DNA of 64,000 nucleotides from Syncephalastrum monosporum B8922 (Eukaryota > Mucoromycota > Mucoromycetes > Mucorales > Syncephalastraceae). Below, piece by piece: positions 46,222 to 57,912 of the stretch; positions within the stretch are counted from its first letter, which is position 1; every line of letters begins with the position of its first letter. The position numbers and the translations under genes were made by a program. The notes under the pieces are model-generated. The model was not told the DNA's origin and did not search any database. It was given only the letters and a program-made list of their open reading frames with translations. The stretch spans positions 124,001-188,000 of the forward strand of contig JNEN01001218.1 of assembly GCA_000697355.1 (NCBI GenBank), read 5' to 3'.

Positions 46222-47863
46222 TTCCTTCTCATCGTCGCGAACTAAATGCCAAAGTACACTACCTATTACGTATAATAATCGTTTATTAAATTTTCGCTGA
46301 TGTTTTTCTTGAGTCGTGAAAGTGAGGTAGAGTATAAAAGGTATCTGATACGCACATGCTCCCAACGAAATCGTGTGTCAGCAAGGTTTTTTCTGCATAC
46401 CTGCTTGTTATGGCAAAATTTGGCTCCGCATCTCCACTTGCGTGATTTGCAAAAGCCTCGTTATGTTGATGACCAACAGAGATACTGGTAGATTACGATA
46501 GATGTGACATATGTCGCAGTGCTTCATACCTGATATATCAGCAAGGTTGTTGGAATAAATGTTACATATGCTTGTTATTCAGGGAGTTCCATTCTTTTAC
46601 GTCAAGTGTATATGACAGGATGGAATATTCCCGTACCAAGGATGACAGAAGAGACGACGAAGTTAACCAACTGATTGGATTTCGGTCACACACGCAGATT
46701 CCCTCACCCGGGTACCATTGTGCATGGTACCTGAAAGAGCTGAAAGCTGAACTCTCTTCCTACCCAAAGTGAGTGCTGAAGTAAGATAAGGGAATTTATT
46801 GTATGGAGGAGAAAAAAAGCAAGTTCTAGAGGGACAGGCTCACCATAGCATTTTCTATGGACCCACCTAACTAGCATTTCCCGCCACTCGCCCGGCCAGG
46901 ATTGGGACCTTTCTTCCCACCGACCAGGCCCTATCATTTATATCCTATCCCTCTCATTCGTTCACGCGAATGAGCAAAAAAAAAAGTGACTACCGTAACG
47001 CACAAGCACAAGGCAATCGTGACGGCATTGTGTCATTTTGTTCGGGATGATCGCAGATAACATTTCAGCTTTTGTTTGCCCATCTAACATTGACATCCTT
47101 ATATGGTAGGTAAACAGAGATAAGGGGAGGCCGTCCCTCTTGCTCATTGCGAGCCTTTTTTTCCCTTGTTACCATAACAGGACAGATAGAGTGAACCTAT
47201 TGACGTGCTTCACTATAGCAATAAGGATAGAAAGACGCAAATTAAGAGCGCAGTGGCGCTTTTTCTTCTTTGACCTCTCTAAACTCTAACCCAAAACGAG
47301 TATACTATGCTAGGCTGCTCTCATTGAGCGGACTCAAAATAGAAAATCGTGTCAAGTTTGGGGAGAGGAGGGAGAGGAAAAGGGAAAAAATGGAGACAGA
47401 AGGACCGCGCGGAGCTAATTCGGCGCCATCGCGCGTGAGTGCACATACGTTATCTTATCCTTTTTATTTTCTCCATGTCCAAAAAGATACAACATGTTCA
47501 CAAGACCACTCTGTTTCGTGAAAAGGCCCTTTTTATCGCGTGCCAATCAGCATCTTTCTGCAATAATAATAAATTTATCGTCGCCACCCTCGAACCGAGT
47601 AAACGTGCCAGTCGTTTACGCCAATTAACTCTCTTTTCCTTTTCCTTCTTTTTTTTCTCTTCTTTATTCTCTTTTAGTAATCGTCTTGCTTCCTTTCCCC
47701 GCACGCCTTCGATTCACTTACTCTCTTTACAGATATAAAGAGACGTATCCTCTCTCCACTTGGTTTTGGGTCAGCCACTCCATCTAAAAGCGCTCGCCTT
47801 GACTTCATCTCGCGCCACTGCTAGCGCTCTTACGCATACGTTCATCATTCTTACAACACCCAG
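46222..47863. other. Intergenic region and GATA-factor promoter
   Basis: No gene is evident in 1.6 kb. The half next to the GATA gene has several GATA cores: AGATAAG near 46785 and 47118, and a double TTATCTTATC at 47450-47459. It also has CT/T-rich leaders (47630-47690) and a TATAAA at 47734-47739, 125 bp before the ATG. Autoregulation by GATA factors is possible but unproven. Confidence 0.45.
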
Positions 47864-49417
47864 ATGGATCGTCGGCCGTCTCTCCATGCTATCATGGCCC
47901 CAACAGCTACTAAAATTCCATCTGCTCCGTCTATTGCGAGAACACCTGACCATTCTAATTTCTATCAGCACTATGAGAAAAACAATGCTTCCCAAGTGGA
48001 AGAGTCACCCTCCGCCCGTGCCCAGGCGTACCATGGTACATCCATACCTCGAACATTGTATGGAACTTCGGATTTGTTAAACACCTACCGCCAGCGCACA
48101 CCACCTTACGAAAAAGATCTACATTCCCACCATCTGTCCAGCGCGAGTGGCCCTCCGCCATATCATCAAACTGACAAACGGTCAGAACAGGAAAGCGCCG
48201 CGACCTCCTCTACTTTGCCTCCGTTGCTGCGCACGGAGCCGCCATACCGCGATTATCACTATACCAGCCAGCATATTCCCCAACCCGATACGCACCAGCA
48301 TACAACATCACACCCCAGCCACGCTTACCAACATCAACACCACCACCATCGCCCTGAGCACCAACAGTACGACGCTTTATGCCGCGACTGTCAGCAGCCG
48401 CAGTACCCACCTACGCCTACACAGAAGCAGCAACCTCCGCCTTCGTCACGCTGGCTCGATCTTTCATCGACGCGTTGCTATAACTGCAACACGACAGCGA
48501 CACCCTTGTGGCGAAGAGACGAGAACGGAAATACGATCTGTAACGCTTGCGGACTCTACTATAAGCTGCACAACGTTCACCGGCCGCTCTCAATGAGACG
48601 CACCGTCATCAAGCGGAGAAAACGGTTTAGCGTCCATAACAATGGGACTGGTGCAAGCAACCATTACGACAATCAGCCGCGATCTTGGTCAAGAAAGCGC
48701 GCGGCGTCGTGCCAAGAAAGCGACCCTGATGCAATTATATCACCACCGAATGATGATGACGACGACGACGACGATGTGTTCCGCCCAAGACGGCACAGTA
48801 GTGGCGAAGAAGAAGACTCTGGGAATCGGATGCAACGGCGTTTATCCGCCACAGCACTGGAGACCCCTGCCACACCCGACTCGCCTTTGCCGACTACGTC
48901 TGCCATGCCCTCGACAAGCGCCCCCCTGGGCTCGCTCACACATGCGCTTACAGTCATGATGCTCGAGCCGAGCCGGTTCCGCGAGGCGCTCCTCACGCGA
49001 CGCGACGAGCTGGAGGCTGAGTTGGAGAGTGTCAAGACACTCCTCCTGCATCTTCCGAGACACAGCGAGAAGGCTACAGCCGGTAGTAGAGACCACCAGC
49101 ATAGTGCCTCTGCGGCAGCAGAACCGAAAAGCGACGTCGTTGCAACGTTGATGCATGCGCTTCACCAGCAACACGATGCAAGCAGTCATCCACGGTCGCC
49201 TACTTCACCCGTAAGCTTCTCCGTCCCGTCGACGACCTCACTTGCTGCTGGCTTGCTTTTGCGTCAAGCGGGCAGTCGTCCAGGCCCATCTCCGAATAGC
49301 GACAACCGCCCTGCTCTTCACGATCCGACATCCCTCTCACAGTTTCGCCTTGCTCCTTTAAAAGATGACCCCACCACTCCCAATGCCCGGCACCACAGCA
49401 ATAATAAAAACGCATGA
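47864..49417 (+). CDS. GATA-type zinc-finger transcription factor
   Basis: One exon encodes 517 aa. The single finger starts at Cys205: C-x2-C-x17-C-x2-C ([20 protein letters not shown]...[19 protein letters not shown]), followed by the basic [10 protein letters not shown] tail. This is the classical fungal 17-residue-loop GATA finger that binds HGATAR. N-terminal flanks are His/Gln/Pro-rich and disordered, and an acidic [10 protein letters not shown] run follows the finger. A Leu-rich helical segment ([31 protein letters not shown], split here by length limits) may mediate dimerisation. It is not the two-finger iron repressor type. It could be a nitrogen-, light- or development-type regulator. 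A second in-frame ATG at 47894 is possible. Confidence 0.9.
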   Translation: MDRRPSLHAIMAPTATKIPSAPSIARTPDHSNFYQHYEKNNASQVEESPSARAQAYHGTSIPRTLYGTSDLLNTYRQRTPPYEKDLHSHHLSSASGPPPYHQTDKRSEQESAATSSTLPPLLRTEPPYRDYHYTSQHIPQPDTHQHTTSHPSHAYQHQHHHHRPEHQQYDALCRDCQQPQYPPTPTQKQQPPPSSRWLDLSSTRCYNCNTTATPLWRRDENGNTICNACGLYYKLHNVHRPLSMRRTVIKRRKRFSVHNNGTGASNHYDNQPRSWSRKRAASCQESDPDAIISPPNDDDDDDDDVFRPRRHSSGEEEDSGNRMQRRLSATALETPATPDSPLPTTSAMPSTSAPLGSLTHALTVMMLEPSRFREALLTRRDELEAELESVKTLLLHLPRHSEKATAGSRDHQHSASAAAEPKSDVVATLMHALHQQHDASSHPRSPTSPVSFSVPSTTSLAAGLLLRQAGSRPGPSPNSDNRPALHDPTSLSQFRLAPLKDDPTTPNARHHSNNKNA

Positions 49418-51093
49418 GTCAACATTTCTCTCTTTCCTTTACAAGCACTGTATGACAAGACTGTGTCTGTGCATATATGAACCTGTTACCATTAGCTATC
49501 ATTCCATAGACCATGGATATCTCTAGAATTTTAGCTATCTATCACCCCTGAGACATCATAATGATTGACTATGCAGCTGCCAAGCGATAAGAAGCGGACA
49601 GATGATGCACGGAGATAACATTCGACGGCAACCTTTGAAAAACAACAGCTGCAAGGAACAGAAGGAGTCTGGCTAATTTTACCCCACTGTAAACAGCAGA
49701 TAAGGTATCCAGAGGCCTGGAGAGAGGAATGGAGGCCCACATTTGTCTCTTGCGTCACTCGATTATTTTTGACTGTGGGAAAGAGATAAGGGAAGCGGGA
49801 CATAAATTCTCTTATCAGGCAGATAGGTGGCACGGAATGCCATACAAGGGAAATGCCAAAAGAAGGTGTCTCAGCTCAGGATAAACTAAATTTTTCCCTG
49901 CGAACTTGTTAGTATCTGGTATCTTTTGGGTGTTTCTCCTGCATCATGCAATGACAAACATATGTTGCGACATGATAACAATGAGGAACACTGCCTATTA
50001 AGACGGTCCCAGGACATATGCGTCACTGTGTCCGTGCGTACATAGTATTGTATATATGTTTTCGCAGATAGCTACATGATAAAAAAAGTGATACTTGTCG
50101 CATAGGAGCAATACGTTCCATAACCCGAGTCTATGAATCTGGTAGAAACGATGGTAGGAGCACGCAGTCGTAATGATAGTGGTGGTATTGTCAAGTTGTT
50201 TCCCGATGGCTTGATCCTAAGACAAGGTTTTGACACATCATCACAGGAGCTTGGCCGCAAAGCTGACCTTATAAGAAGGTTATAGCGTGTTGAAAGTTAA
50301 GAAAAGATGAGTGCACAGGATTATTTTCCCATACATATACCACCCCTTGCTATGGGCTCTTTTAGTCGAACCGTATGTGCCGAACTGTTGCTTATTTTCT
50401 TTCTTGACACTCTCGGTGTCCCAAACAATCTCATATGAGCAAAGGCTTGCATTTTCGTGAGTACATGCATTATTAAACAACACGAGCCAAGGCTGCTGGT
50501 GTGCTACCTCTCCTGACATTATGCATGCGGAGCTGCGAACTGGCCTTCTGTTCCGTGGAGCACGGGTCTCTCAGTCCGCCAAAACTCTATATATGACACG
50601 CCATTCCCCTCCCGCCGTCAAATCATGTTCTCGTCAATACATAACAATGATATTTACATGTAAGGCGAAGGCCTTCATATCCGTCAGCAGCTGAACGAAA
50701 TTTTCCAAGAATACCTCACATGGAGATTTTATCTACGGAGTGGCGAGCTTCAGATATAGAAAGGCATCCGTAACGATATTTACGGCCGTCTCTACTATTT
50801 AGCAATTACTGCTATTTCATAATCCAAAAAATAAAGATAGGAGATCTTATCCAGAGCTTCAATAGAAAAAATAGACGTTAAAATACATCATGTGTACAAA
50901 AAGGCGAATACAGTCTGCTTGGGTGGGATAACGTTGAGCGTTTGAAAAATAGCAAGGTGTATGGAGCGAGTAGCGAGATAGAGAAATGAATAAGAAAACG
51001 CGGAGCTACTCTGTTTGATATGGATATGTGTATATACTGGGTGGTACGGAAGCGGAGAGTTATGAGAGTCGTCTAAGTTGAAGATGTATGGCA
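49418..51093. other. Intergenic region of 1.7 kb, no gene seen
   Basis: This stretch lies between convergent genes. Repeated AGATAAG/CTTATC cores occur at about 49695, 49783 and 49810, within the 3' flank of the GATA gene. Short minus-strand frames (49531-49833, 50280-50519) lack motifs. Otherwise the DNA is A/T-rich and unremarkable. Confidence 0.5.
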
Positions 51094-52490
51094 TTACGCA
51101 TCTGTCTGGCGACCGTTGACGCTGGCCAACAGAGAATTTACTCGTTCTTTGACCTAAATGATACGTTGGTCTTCATCCATGGCAATTTAGTTAAGAACGG
51201 CTTACCTGATGGATATCGGGACGAGTCACCGGGTCAGAAGTGAGCATCCAGGAAATCAGGTCACGGAAACCTTGCGAATAAGAGTCAGTATCGGGGAACT
51301 TAAACTGGCCGTTCAGGACAGCCAAAGCAATGGAACCGCCCTGATCCATGCCCATCTCAAAAGGCGACTGCCCATAAGCGACGGCATAGAGGGTACCACC
51401 GAGCGACCAGATATCCACTTTTTCATCCAGCGTAGTCTCCGTCTTGACGTCAAATAATTCCGGTGCGCGATAGGGCATCGAGCAGTGCTCAGCCGCAATG
51501 TCCTGAGACAGTGTAAGCAACGCACGCACACTGGGTTTTCTTATATCGTACCTGTTGCTTGAGGGCTTCTTGTCGGTTGTGGATCTCTATGCGAGCAGGT
51601 ATGGCGGAGCCGAAATCCATGAGGATAGGCGTTTTGCCGTCATCGGCAAGCATGATATTGCCCGGCTTGATATCGCGATGCGCCCAAGGAACGGGCTCGT
51701 CTTCTTTGCCGGGGGCGTGTGTTTCGATGGTCGTAGACTGGTCCTGGTGCTGGCCACCGCTTAGCAGGGCCTGTCGCTGATCGTCTGCGTCATGAATCGG
51801 CTGGCTCTGTTCGGGCGCGTATTTGGAACGGACGCCGCGAGGCGCCTTGAACGTATGCAGATACTCGACGGCGTTGCACACGCCCGAAAAGATTTCTAGT
51901 AATTGTGCTTCGGTAAATTGGGCTTTGTGCAGGTTGTTTCGACTGATGGCGTCTTGCAGATTGCCGCGCTACACATGGATAAAGAAATAACCGGGTGCAT
52001 GAGCCAAGTTTTTCCCTTCTTCCTTTCTTATGAAATACCTTGTAATAGGGCAAGAAAATGTAAATGGTAGTACTGCCATCAGGCTCCTGTATCGTAGCTG
52101 TATCCTGATACGTAGGAGATGCGTGAGTGGTCCGTAACATCACACTTCTTGGAGCTTACAAGCATGCGAATGATATTGTCGTGCTCAAAAAGACGATAGA
52201 CTTCGACTTCGCGTTCAGCAACCTTGGCTTCCTCTGTGCCAAGCGTGCATCGAACCTTCTTGAGCGCATATAGATTCCCCGAGCCGTCCTGCGCAAGGTA
52301 TACAAAGGAAAAACCGCTAGGTAGGAAGAGATGAGGATTCATATGACAACAATGAAGCGTCGGCTATTTACCCTTCGCCGAGTAACTTCACAATTCGGTA
52401 GGCGCGTCCATTGATGCTAATGTTGGAATCGGGAATGCAACATCCGACTGCTGCAAAGATAGAGTCAAAAAAGTTGGCAATGAACGACAT
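51094..52490 (-). CDS. ENV7: Env7/STK16-family protein kinase
   Basis: This NAK-family Ser/Thr kinase is a palmitoylated kinase of vacuole/Golgi membranes that regulates fusion. Six exons (52490-52372, 52316-52160, 52104-52039, 51968-51552, 51502-51206, 51153-51094; 1116 nt) give 371 aa. The N-terminus has a Cys pair (GCCIPDS, about 17-18) suited to palmitoylation. Motifs: glycine loop GEGGFSFVYLA, ALKKV (Lys), AHRDIKPGN (catalytic Asp), MDFGSA and MPYRAPELF. An insertion of about 60 residues (RGVRSKYAPEQ...GKEDEPVPW) separates EYLHTF from HRD; an extended loop here is known in fungal Env7. The last exon encodes VKERVNSLLASVNGRQTDA. Confidence 0.9.
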
Positions 52491-52760
52491 TGAAATGGGG
52501 TGATAGCTTTTTTAAAGAAAAAGAACACAAAGTCAAACCTCAGCCTAGTTTATGGTAAAGTACATAATTTAGGCTTCGCGCCTCATTGCCTTGGCCCGAC
52601 ACTTGACATATCTATATGTAGAAGCCACGCCAAAAATAAGCACGCATAAACTCAGGTCTGTAACCGTAGTAAAATATGTATTTCTATCGTGTGATAGGAT
52701 TATATATAATGCGATATGATATGGAAAGGTGCTGGTATTTTCTATCTTGATTGTACTTCC

Positions 52761-53841
52761 TCAAACAATTGGTTGCTCGTGAAGGTTCTGGTCGCGCCGT
52801 AACCCGGGCATATACTTGTCCGTGTAGTCGTTTTCTGCAGCCCACGCTTTCCCGATCTTAACCTCATAGCGACGATTCAAGGTGCCGCAAGCAATACTGA
52901 AGGTGACCATGACCGCCACGACAACGCTGGTGATAATGTTGTTGTACTTGACAATATCGTCAATCGAGAGCGTGCTCTCGACCATTAAAACAACCGCAAC
53001 AAACTCGAGGACGAGAAGAACACCCCAAGCAGCAGTCTGGGCATACATGTTGTAGCGGAAGAAAGTGATGTGCTGCCACATCCAGTCCATCACCTTCATC
53101 TCACGCTTGGTGCCCTCCTTGTCGATCCACCGATAGCCAGACAGTTCGGAGTACATTTGACAGGCCATGATGTAGGTAAGCGGCCGATTAATAAACCATC
53201 GGGTCTGGATCGGCGGTAACGTCACCAGGAACATGACGCCAACGACTGCCGTCACTGCTCCGTCGCGAAGCAATGCGATCCGTGCGTTTCCTGAAAAGCA
53301 TTTAGTCGTTGACGTGCGCTCCGCCCTCCAGCCACCGAGCATACGTACCGCTAATGATCGAAACCACGCCGGAAAGGATGAAGGATAAGCCGATGATACA
53401 CCCGAGCGCGTCAATGCGGCGTTTCCGAATGAATCCCCAAACGACCCATAGGAACGGCGGAGCACCAGCAATGATAAGAGCATACAGGACATCAATCACG
53501 TTGCGCAGACCATAATACAAAGCCAGTGGGATCCCCACATCAATAAGCATCAGCAAACCAAGGGCAACCACTTGCTGGATGGCAAACTTCTTTTTGTTGG
53601 GAATCGGATCTCCCGGGAGATATGGCTCGAAAGCTTTCTCATCTTTCGCCTCGCCATTTTCTTCTTCGATCTTCTTTCTTTGTGTCGGATTTGGTACACA
53701 CGATGTTGACTGTGTCTGATCCCGGTGAGCAGAAGAATGTGCCTGTGGGTCTTCTTTTGGCTGATGACTGAGGGTTTTCATAGCAGGAAGATCAATGGAA
53801 GCAGACTGCATCGCTGTGCATTGAAATGCATTATATTGCAT
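52761..53841 (-). CDS. VC0807-like multi-pass membrane protein
   Basis: Two exons (53841-53349, 53290-52761; 1023 nt) give 340 aa. After a hydrophilic, charged 85-residue N-terminus come hydrophobic segments VVALGLLMLIDVGIPLALYY, VLYALIIAGAPPFLWVVWGF, LGCIIGLSFILSGVVSIISG and AVTAVVGVMFLVTLPP. Two more near the end are WGVLLVLEFVAVVLMVES and IITSVVVAVMVTFSIAC. Layout, including PPFLWVVW and RWF.NRPLTYI, resembles the fungal VC0807-domain family, whose function is unknown. Start choice is uncertain: in-frame ATGs lie at 53841, 53811 and 53781. The nearest neighbour, ENV7, is on the same strand, 270 bp away. Confidence 0.7.
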
Positions 53842-54534
53842 GCGGCCACGGCTCTTTTCGAACCAAAATGGAAATTACTAATCCGGTAATCGAGCCTGCT
53901 GAGCCAGGAATTCCCGGTCCTACACAATGTCTTTACAGTATGTGATACGAAAAGAAACTCAAGATGGACTGAAGCACCTGCGTGGAGAAGACGTGTGACT
54001 CAGCAAACCGTCATCGACCATACACCTGGTATTTCTTTTTTTCGCTCATTCGCGCGACTGCCTCTTCCTTCGCCGCAGCACTGCACGGATGATCACCTAT
54101 TCGTGGTCACTTAATCATGACGTCTATTTTTAGTCACCGCTGCTCAGCATACGTGTCACAGATAAAGGAAAATCACTTTTCTCCACACGAATCCTTCAAA
54201 GGATGGACCAGCCTGTGACACGCTTCGCTTCGTCCAGTCGTGAGCCTTCGCCCTACGTGCCGGGTGTGAGCGAGCCGTTTCGCTAGCGGCTTCGGGCCAT
54301 CACAGCCTACATTTGGACTCCGGATTACTCGTTTCCTCGTCGTCGGCTAGCTGGTCACGTTGCAAGACTTTCCTTTATGTGTATGCAGATATACATACAA
54401 GATACGAAGAAGGCTGCCCTCGTTCTGCTCTCAGGCATGGCGTCTTCGTCCTCATTTACAGTCAGTGCACAAGTACAGCCTACCAACCACAATCAAGAAG
54501 CCCCGCCATTGCAATAATAAAGCGTTGCTCGCTG
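53842..54534. other. Intergenic region, promoter of VC0807-like gene
   Basis: The region contains the promoter and leader of the minus-strand gene, with AT-rich and CG-rich patches. An open frame starting at 54313 runs into the relic downstream, but its first part (54313-54530) has no recognisable motif. Nothing else seen. Confidence 0.4.
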
Positions 54535-55295
54535 CAGGACTATCAGTGGAAGCTTTCTCTTGAAGATCATCTACCTTTAGCCCTGGCCGCCAGTAATATC
54601 CTTCTGCTCATCCCTGGCCATTTTCCACCTAATATGGAGCCCCACATCAACAAGGAGCAGCTCAACGGGATCATCAGCAGCATCATGTCTACGTACGATA
54701 TCAGCCGCCCAAAAATGCCGAATTGGGCTAGCGACCTCCTGTCAATTATGCACGACTTGGCAGCGATACGGTCCTCGCGTCGAGAAAGCTGCAGATCGAT
54801 AGATGCCTTGCATGTCAATGCAGTCGCCGCGCGGGTAAGTTATGCGCTCGGAAGATCAAAGAAAATAACTAAGCAAGAATTTAACTCATCTGGATGTAGC
54901 CGGGCGGAAAAGCTATACGCTCGGGAGATCAAAGGATATAACAGACGAGAATATAACTCATCTGGGTATAACTTATCCGCGCTGCTACTGTACCAAGTCC
55001 TACGGCGTGCAATGGAGCAAATCTTTAGGCTACGGTGAAGCCAAGCCGACACGTCAAGCTGCCGATAATTTCTCCATTTGCCAAGATCTTGTTCGCGTCG
55101 CCATTTTCAGCAAGAACGCTCTAGATGTCCACAACATGAAAGGTGTGCTGAGCATCCCAAGTCATTGGACTTAGCATCGAGTTCTATGTCTTACTCAAGC
55201 CGTCCCCTGGTCTGTATACCTTGCTCAAGCTCGCGGAGATCCGTGTTCCCAGTTGTGTAAAAGAGATTCCCAGGCTGATCGCCGATATCCGATGA
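54535..55295 (+). pseudogene. Frameshifted gene of an uncharacterised Mucorales-type family
   Basis: The first block, 54535-54834, encodes LPLALAASNILLLIPGHFPP and EPHINKEQLNGIISSIMSTY. A tandem repeat interrupts it, then coding resumes at about 54986-55171 as YGVQWSKSLGYGEAKPTRQ, followed by DLVRVAIFSKNALDVHNMKGVL. A stop (TAG 55172-55174) follows in frame. The continuation IGLSIEFYVLLKPSPGLY, then LAEIRVPSCVKEIPRLIADI, is in the next frame, reaching TGA at 55293-55295. One extra C within CCC (55156-55158) explains the shift. The SILLL...FP...HI plus GEAKP...DL.R.A.FSKN pattern matches a family I remember from Mucorales proteins of unknown function. Frameshift and a missing middle argue for decay, but an assembly error at the homopolymer is possible. 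Confidence 0.55.
54841..54985 (+). repeat. Two diverged tandem copies, 73-bp spacing
   Basis: TATGCGCTCGGAAGATCAAA at 54841 and TATACGCTCGGGAGATCAAA at 54914 begin two copies. Both continue through GA(A/G)TTTAACTCATCTGG and GAATATAACTCATCTGG respectively. They follow a donor-like GTAAGT at 54835 and may lie in an intron or mark the site of deletion in the relic. Confidence 0.65.
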
Positions 55296-55622
55296 TTGTA
55301 TCGACGAAAAAGACTCGTGTAAGTCGACGGCATGTTCCCTCAATTCTCCAATGGTTGCAAAATGACCATTACAAAAGGGACATACAAAATAATTGCTCGA
55401 TGACGTCTTCGTATCGCTCTTTGCCTGCCCTGCCCTTGACATACTCGATTTCCGTGGTGTTACGGTGACGGGGCTTCTTGATTGTAGCCGCAGGCTGTAC
55501 TGGTACACCGACTATAAATAAGAAACCGAGGGCGCCATACCTGAGAGTAGGCTGATGAGCAGCCTTCTTCGAAACACTTGATTAGGCAGATACGCAGCCT
55601 GCTTCTGTCCTTTAAAATTCAT
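55191..55622 (-). pseudogene. Frameshifted C2H2 zinc-finger gene
   Basis: Exon 1 (55622-55541) encodes MNFKGQKQAAYLPNQVFRRR and LLISLLS; a 29-nt gap with GT..AG borders (55540-55512) follows. Exon 2 continues VGVPVQPAATIKKPRHRNT and EIEYVKGRAGKERYEDVIEQ, then runs into a stop. A one-base shift at about 55393-55400 opens YFVCPFCNGHFATIGELREH plus AVDLHESF, a C-x2-C-x12-H-x4-H finger. The intron is very short, so splicing is uncertain. Its 3' end overlaps the plus-strand relic antiparallel by about 100 bp. The shift lies among T runs, so an indel artefact is as likely as decay. Confidence 0.45.
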
Positions 55623-56893
55623 GCGGAATAAAAAAAAGGCTTTTTTTATCTGTCTCTTTTGACTTGTTCACCCTGTCACATGAGAATTGATTACACTCTA
55701 TAGCGTACTGTACAGAAATGAAACAATTGGATTATTTTGGAGGCACAGACTTGAACCCGCTACTGATACAAGTGATTTGGTATCTGCAATGGCACTTCTA
55801 CCTGCATGCATAATCCAAAGATGTTTGAGACATGATCAATGAAAATGCCCAAAAACAAACGCCGTACATTTAGCGTTTCTGCAAGTGATAAAAGTTTCTC
55901 CACTTTAGGAATACGTAAGCCCGTAGTCCAGAATCAGTCTATCTGGGTCGTTTCTGTTTCAATGGTATCTTTTTATCAACATCCCCCAGGTTGGAAAAAG
56001 AAGTGCTTCATCTTGACAGCCTACCAACGATGATGATATCAACGACGTGGTACACAAGAATAAAGCTTAAAAAGAAGCATATGCCCAGATAACATCAAAT
56101 AAAACTGCGACATATCATGTAACCAACACACGGGTACATGGGCGCGGCCACTCATTATCAGATGCTAATAACCGTACGCCAAGCATAGGGAGTCATGGGC
56201 GAGTATTAAACTAGAGCAATTTCGAATTCGCAAGACATCGATAATCGCGATCGCGCTCCTTCTAACAGCCGAGTTGTGTATGCCCTGTGTGGTAGGCTTC
56301 GCGAGTTTCTCATCGCACGGCTCCAGGAAGCATTTTTCCGTTAGCTTGTCGAACATTTTTCTCCTTTTCGGTAAAGATAACGCCGGTTCCGAGGAAGGGA
56401 GATAATTCACGAAAAAGTAAAGTAAGATAATCCTTTTTTTACTCCTGCCGGTCATCGTGATAATAACGAAAACGGAACTTGGCAGGGGCAAGCCCAAACT
56501 GGAGCTTCTTCCCTTTTTTTTTTTTTATCAAAAAAAAAATACTATTTAAAAGATAGAGTACGATGTATTCCCTTCGATCGAGATCGAAGTTGCCATAGCC
56601 GATGAGAATTTTACAGAATACCGAAACTGACGGGAAAAAGAAAACGACAGGGTGGCGTCAATTAGGTTCGAAGCGTGTCGAAAAATTTCTGAAACATCAC
56701 CGATGACCGTTTGTCGGCGTGCGGCACGTGGCACGATGGCGACTGCTGTGCTCGCTCTATCGTGATCGACGATTTCCCCCCCCTCAGGCGTGCGTGGTAA
56801 AAGTATATAAAGTCGGCCACAAGAGCCGTCCTCACATTTTCCCCTTCCCTTTTCCACCTTCTCTTTCCTTTTCCCAAAGTTTCTATACCTTTG
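55623..56893. other. Intergenic region and promoter of PH-domain gene
   Basis: The stretch is A/T-rich, with opposed T13 and A9 runs at 56512-56538 and a C8 run near 56777-56784. A degenerate tRNA-like sequence lies at 55736-55818 on the minus strand. The PH-gene promoter has TATATAA at 56804-56810 and a CT-rich leader to 56880. Small frames (55839-56033, 56165-56497) show no motif. Confidence 0.45.
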
Positions 56894-57912
56894 ATGATTG
56901 GCGAGACTTCTCTTCTGCCCATACGTACATATCAGCCACAATCGAATCAGATTTATCATCATGGCTGGCTCCATAAGCTAAGCTGGCTGAGCCTTCGTAA
57001 TCCCTGGCGACATCGGTTTTTCGTTCTCCACGGCAATGAACTGTGTTACTACAAACATCCGGTACGTTTTGTCACTTACACACACACTCACACACGAGAT
57101 ATGCTGACTTGAATCTTTAGAATGATAGTAAATCTTCAGGCACAATTGCTCTTAAGCACTACCACCGAGTATCTCGCCATCCCACGAAAGAATCACCTCA
57201 CGCCTTCCGTATCGAATCCAACTGCAAACACCACCGAACGCATGTCTTGTACGCCGATAACGACGATGACAGCCGACGTTGGATTGAATTACTTCAGACT
57301 TTGGTGGAAGGTGCCCCTCATTCACCGCACGCATGCAGCCCACCTTCCTCCCACTTGGCAGCGACGGTATCCGCCTCGACCGTTACTGAACCGGGCAGCG
57401 TCCTTGACAAATGGCTTGAACGCCTAGATCTGCAGGATGAACCCCAAAACCAAATCGCCTCAGCGCCTGACCACCACGATCAGAGCTTGCCTTCACTCGA
57501 AGTCTACCGCACCTCCACCTCGTCTTCCTCTTCCCTTCAAAATCCGCAGCAGCCGCAAGGTTTCCGATCAACCGAGTCGCTTGATTCTTCCGCGTCTGAG
57601 CAAAGCCCAGCGACGTCATACTCATCGTCGTTTGGCAACGCTTATCGTGGCACGGGTGTCTTGGCGCAAGCGTTTGCGCAGTCGCGGATACAGCGGCGAG
57701 TCACCATGGGCAGTCACCACCCACCTGGTGATAAGCTGCAGAATTTCAAGCATCCACATCGCGCATCAACGCCTGTGACGGAGGAGGATCAGGACTGGGA
57801 ACTGTTCCACTTCGAAGCAGACGAACATAGGACTATGCAGGCCATCCCCCCCAGTTCGCCGCCGCCCAGTGCGCCCCTACCACCGCCACCGCGCCGTAAC
57901 AGCCGGGACTAA
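56894..57912 (+). CDS. PH-domain protein with disordered proline-rich tail
   Basis: Exons 56894-57061 and 57121-57912 (960 nt) give 319 aa. A pleckstrin-homology domain spans about 22-117: HGWLHKLSWLSLRNPWRHRF, FVLHGNELCYYKHP, GTIALKHYHRV, AFRIESN and the C-terminal helix DDSRRWIELLQTL with its invariant Trp. The remaining 200 residues are Ser/Pro/Gln-rich and end PPPSAPLPPPPRRNSRD, a likely SH3 or profilin ligand. The protein probably docks on phosphoinositide membranes and links to actin or signalling partners. Phospholipid specificity cannot be read. The ATG at 56894 is used; an in-frame TTG precedes it. A TATA box is 90 bp upstream. Confidence 0.85.

Noticed and set aside
47864..49417. 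Assignment of the GATA factor as the iron repressor acting on mitoferrin
   Set aside because: Iron repressors of this class have two fingers with a Cys-rich region between them; this protein has one finger.
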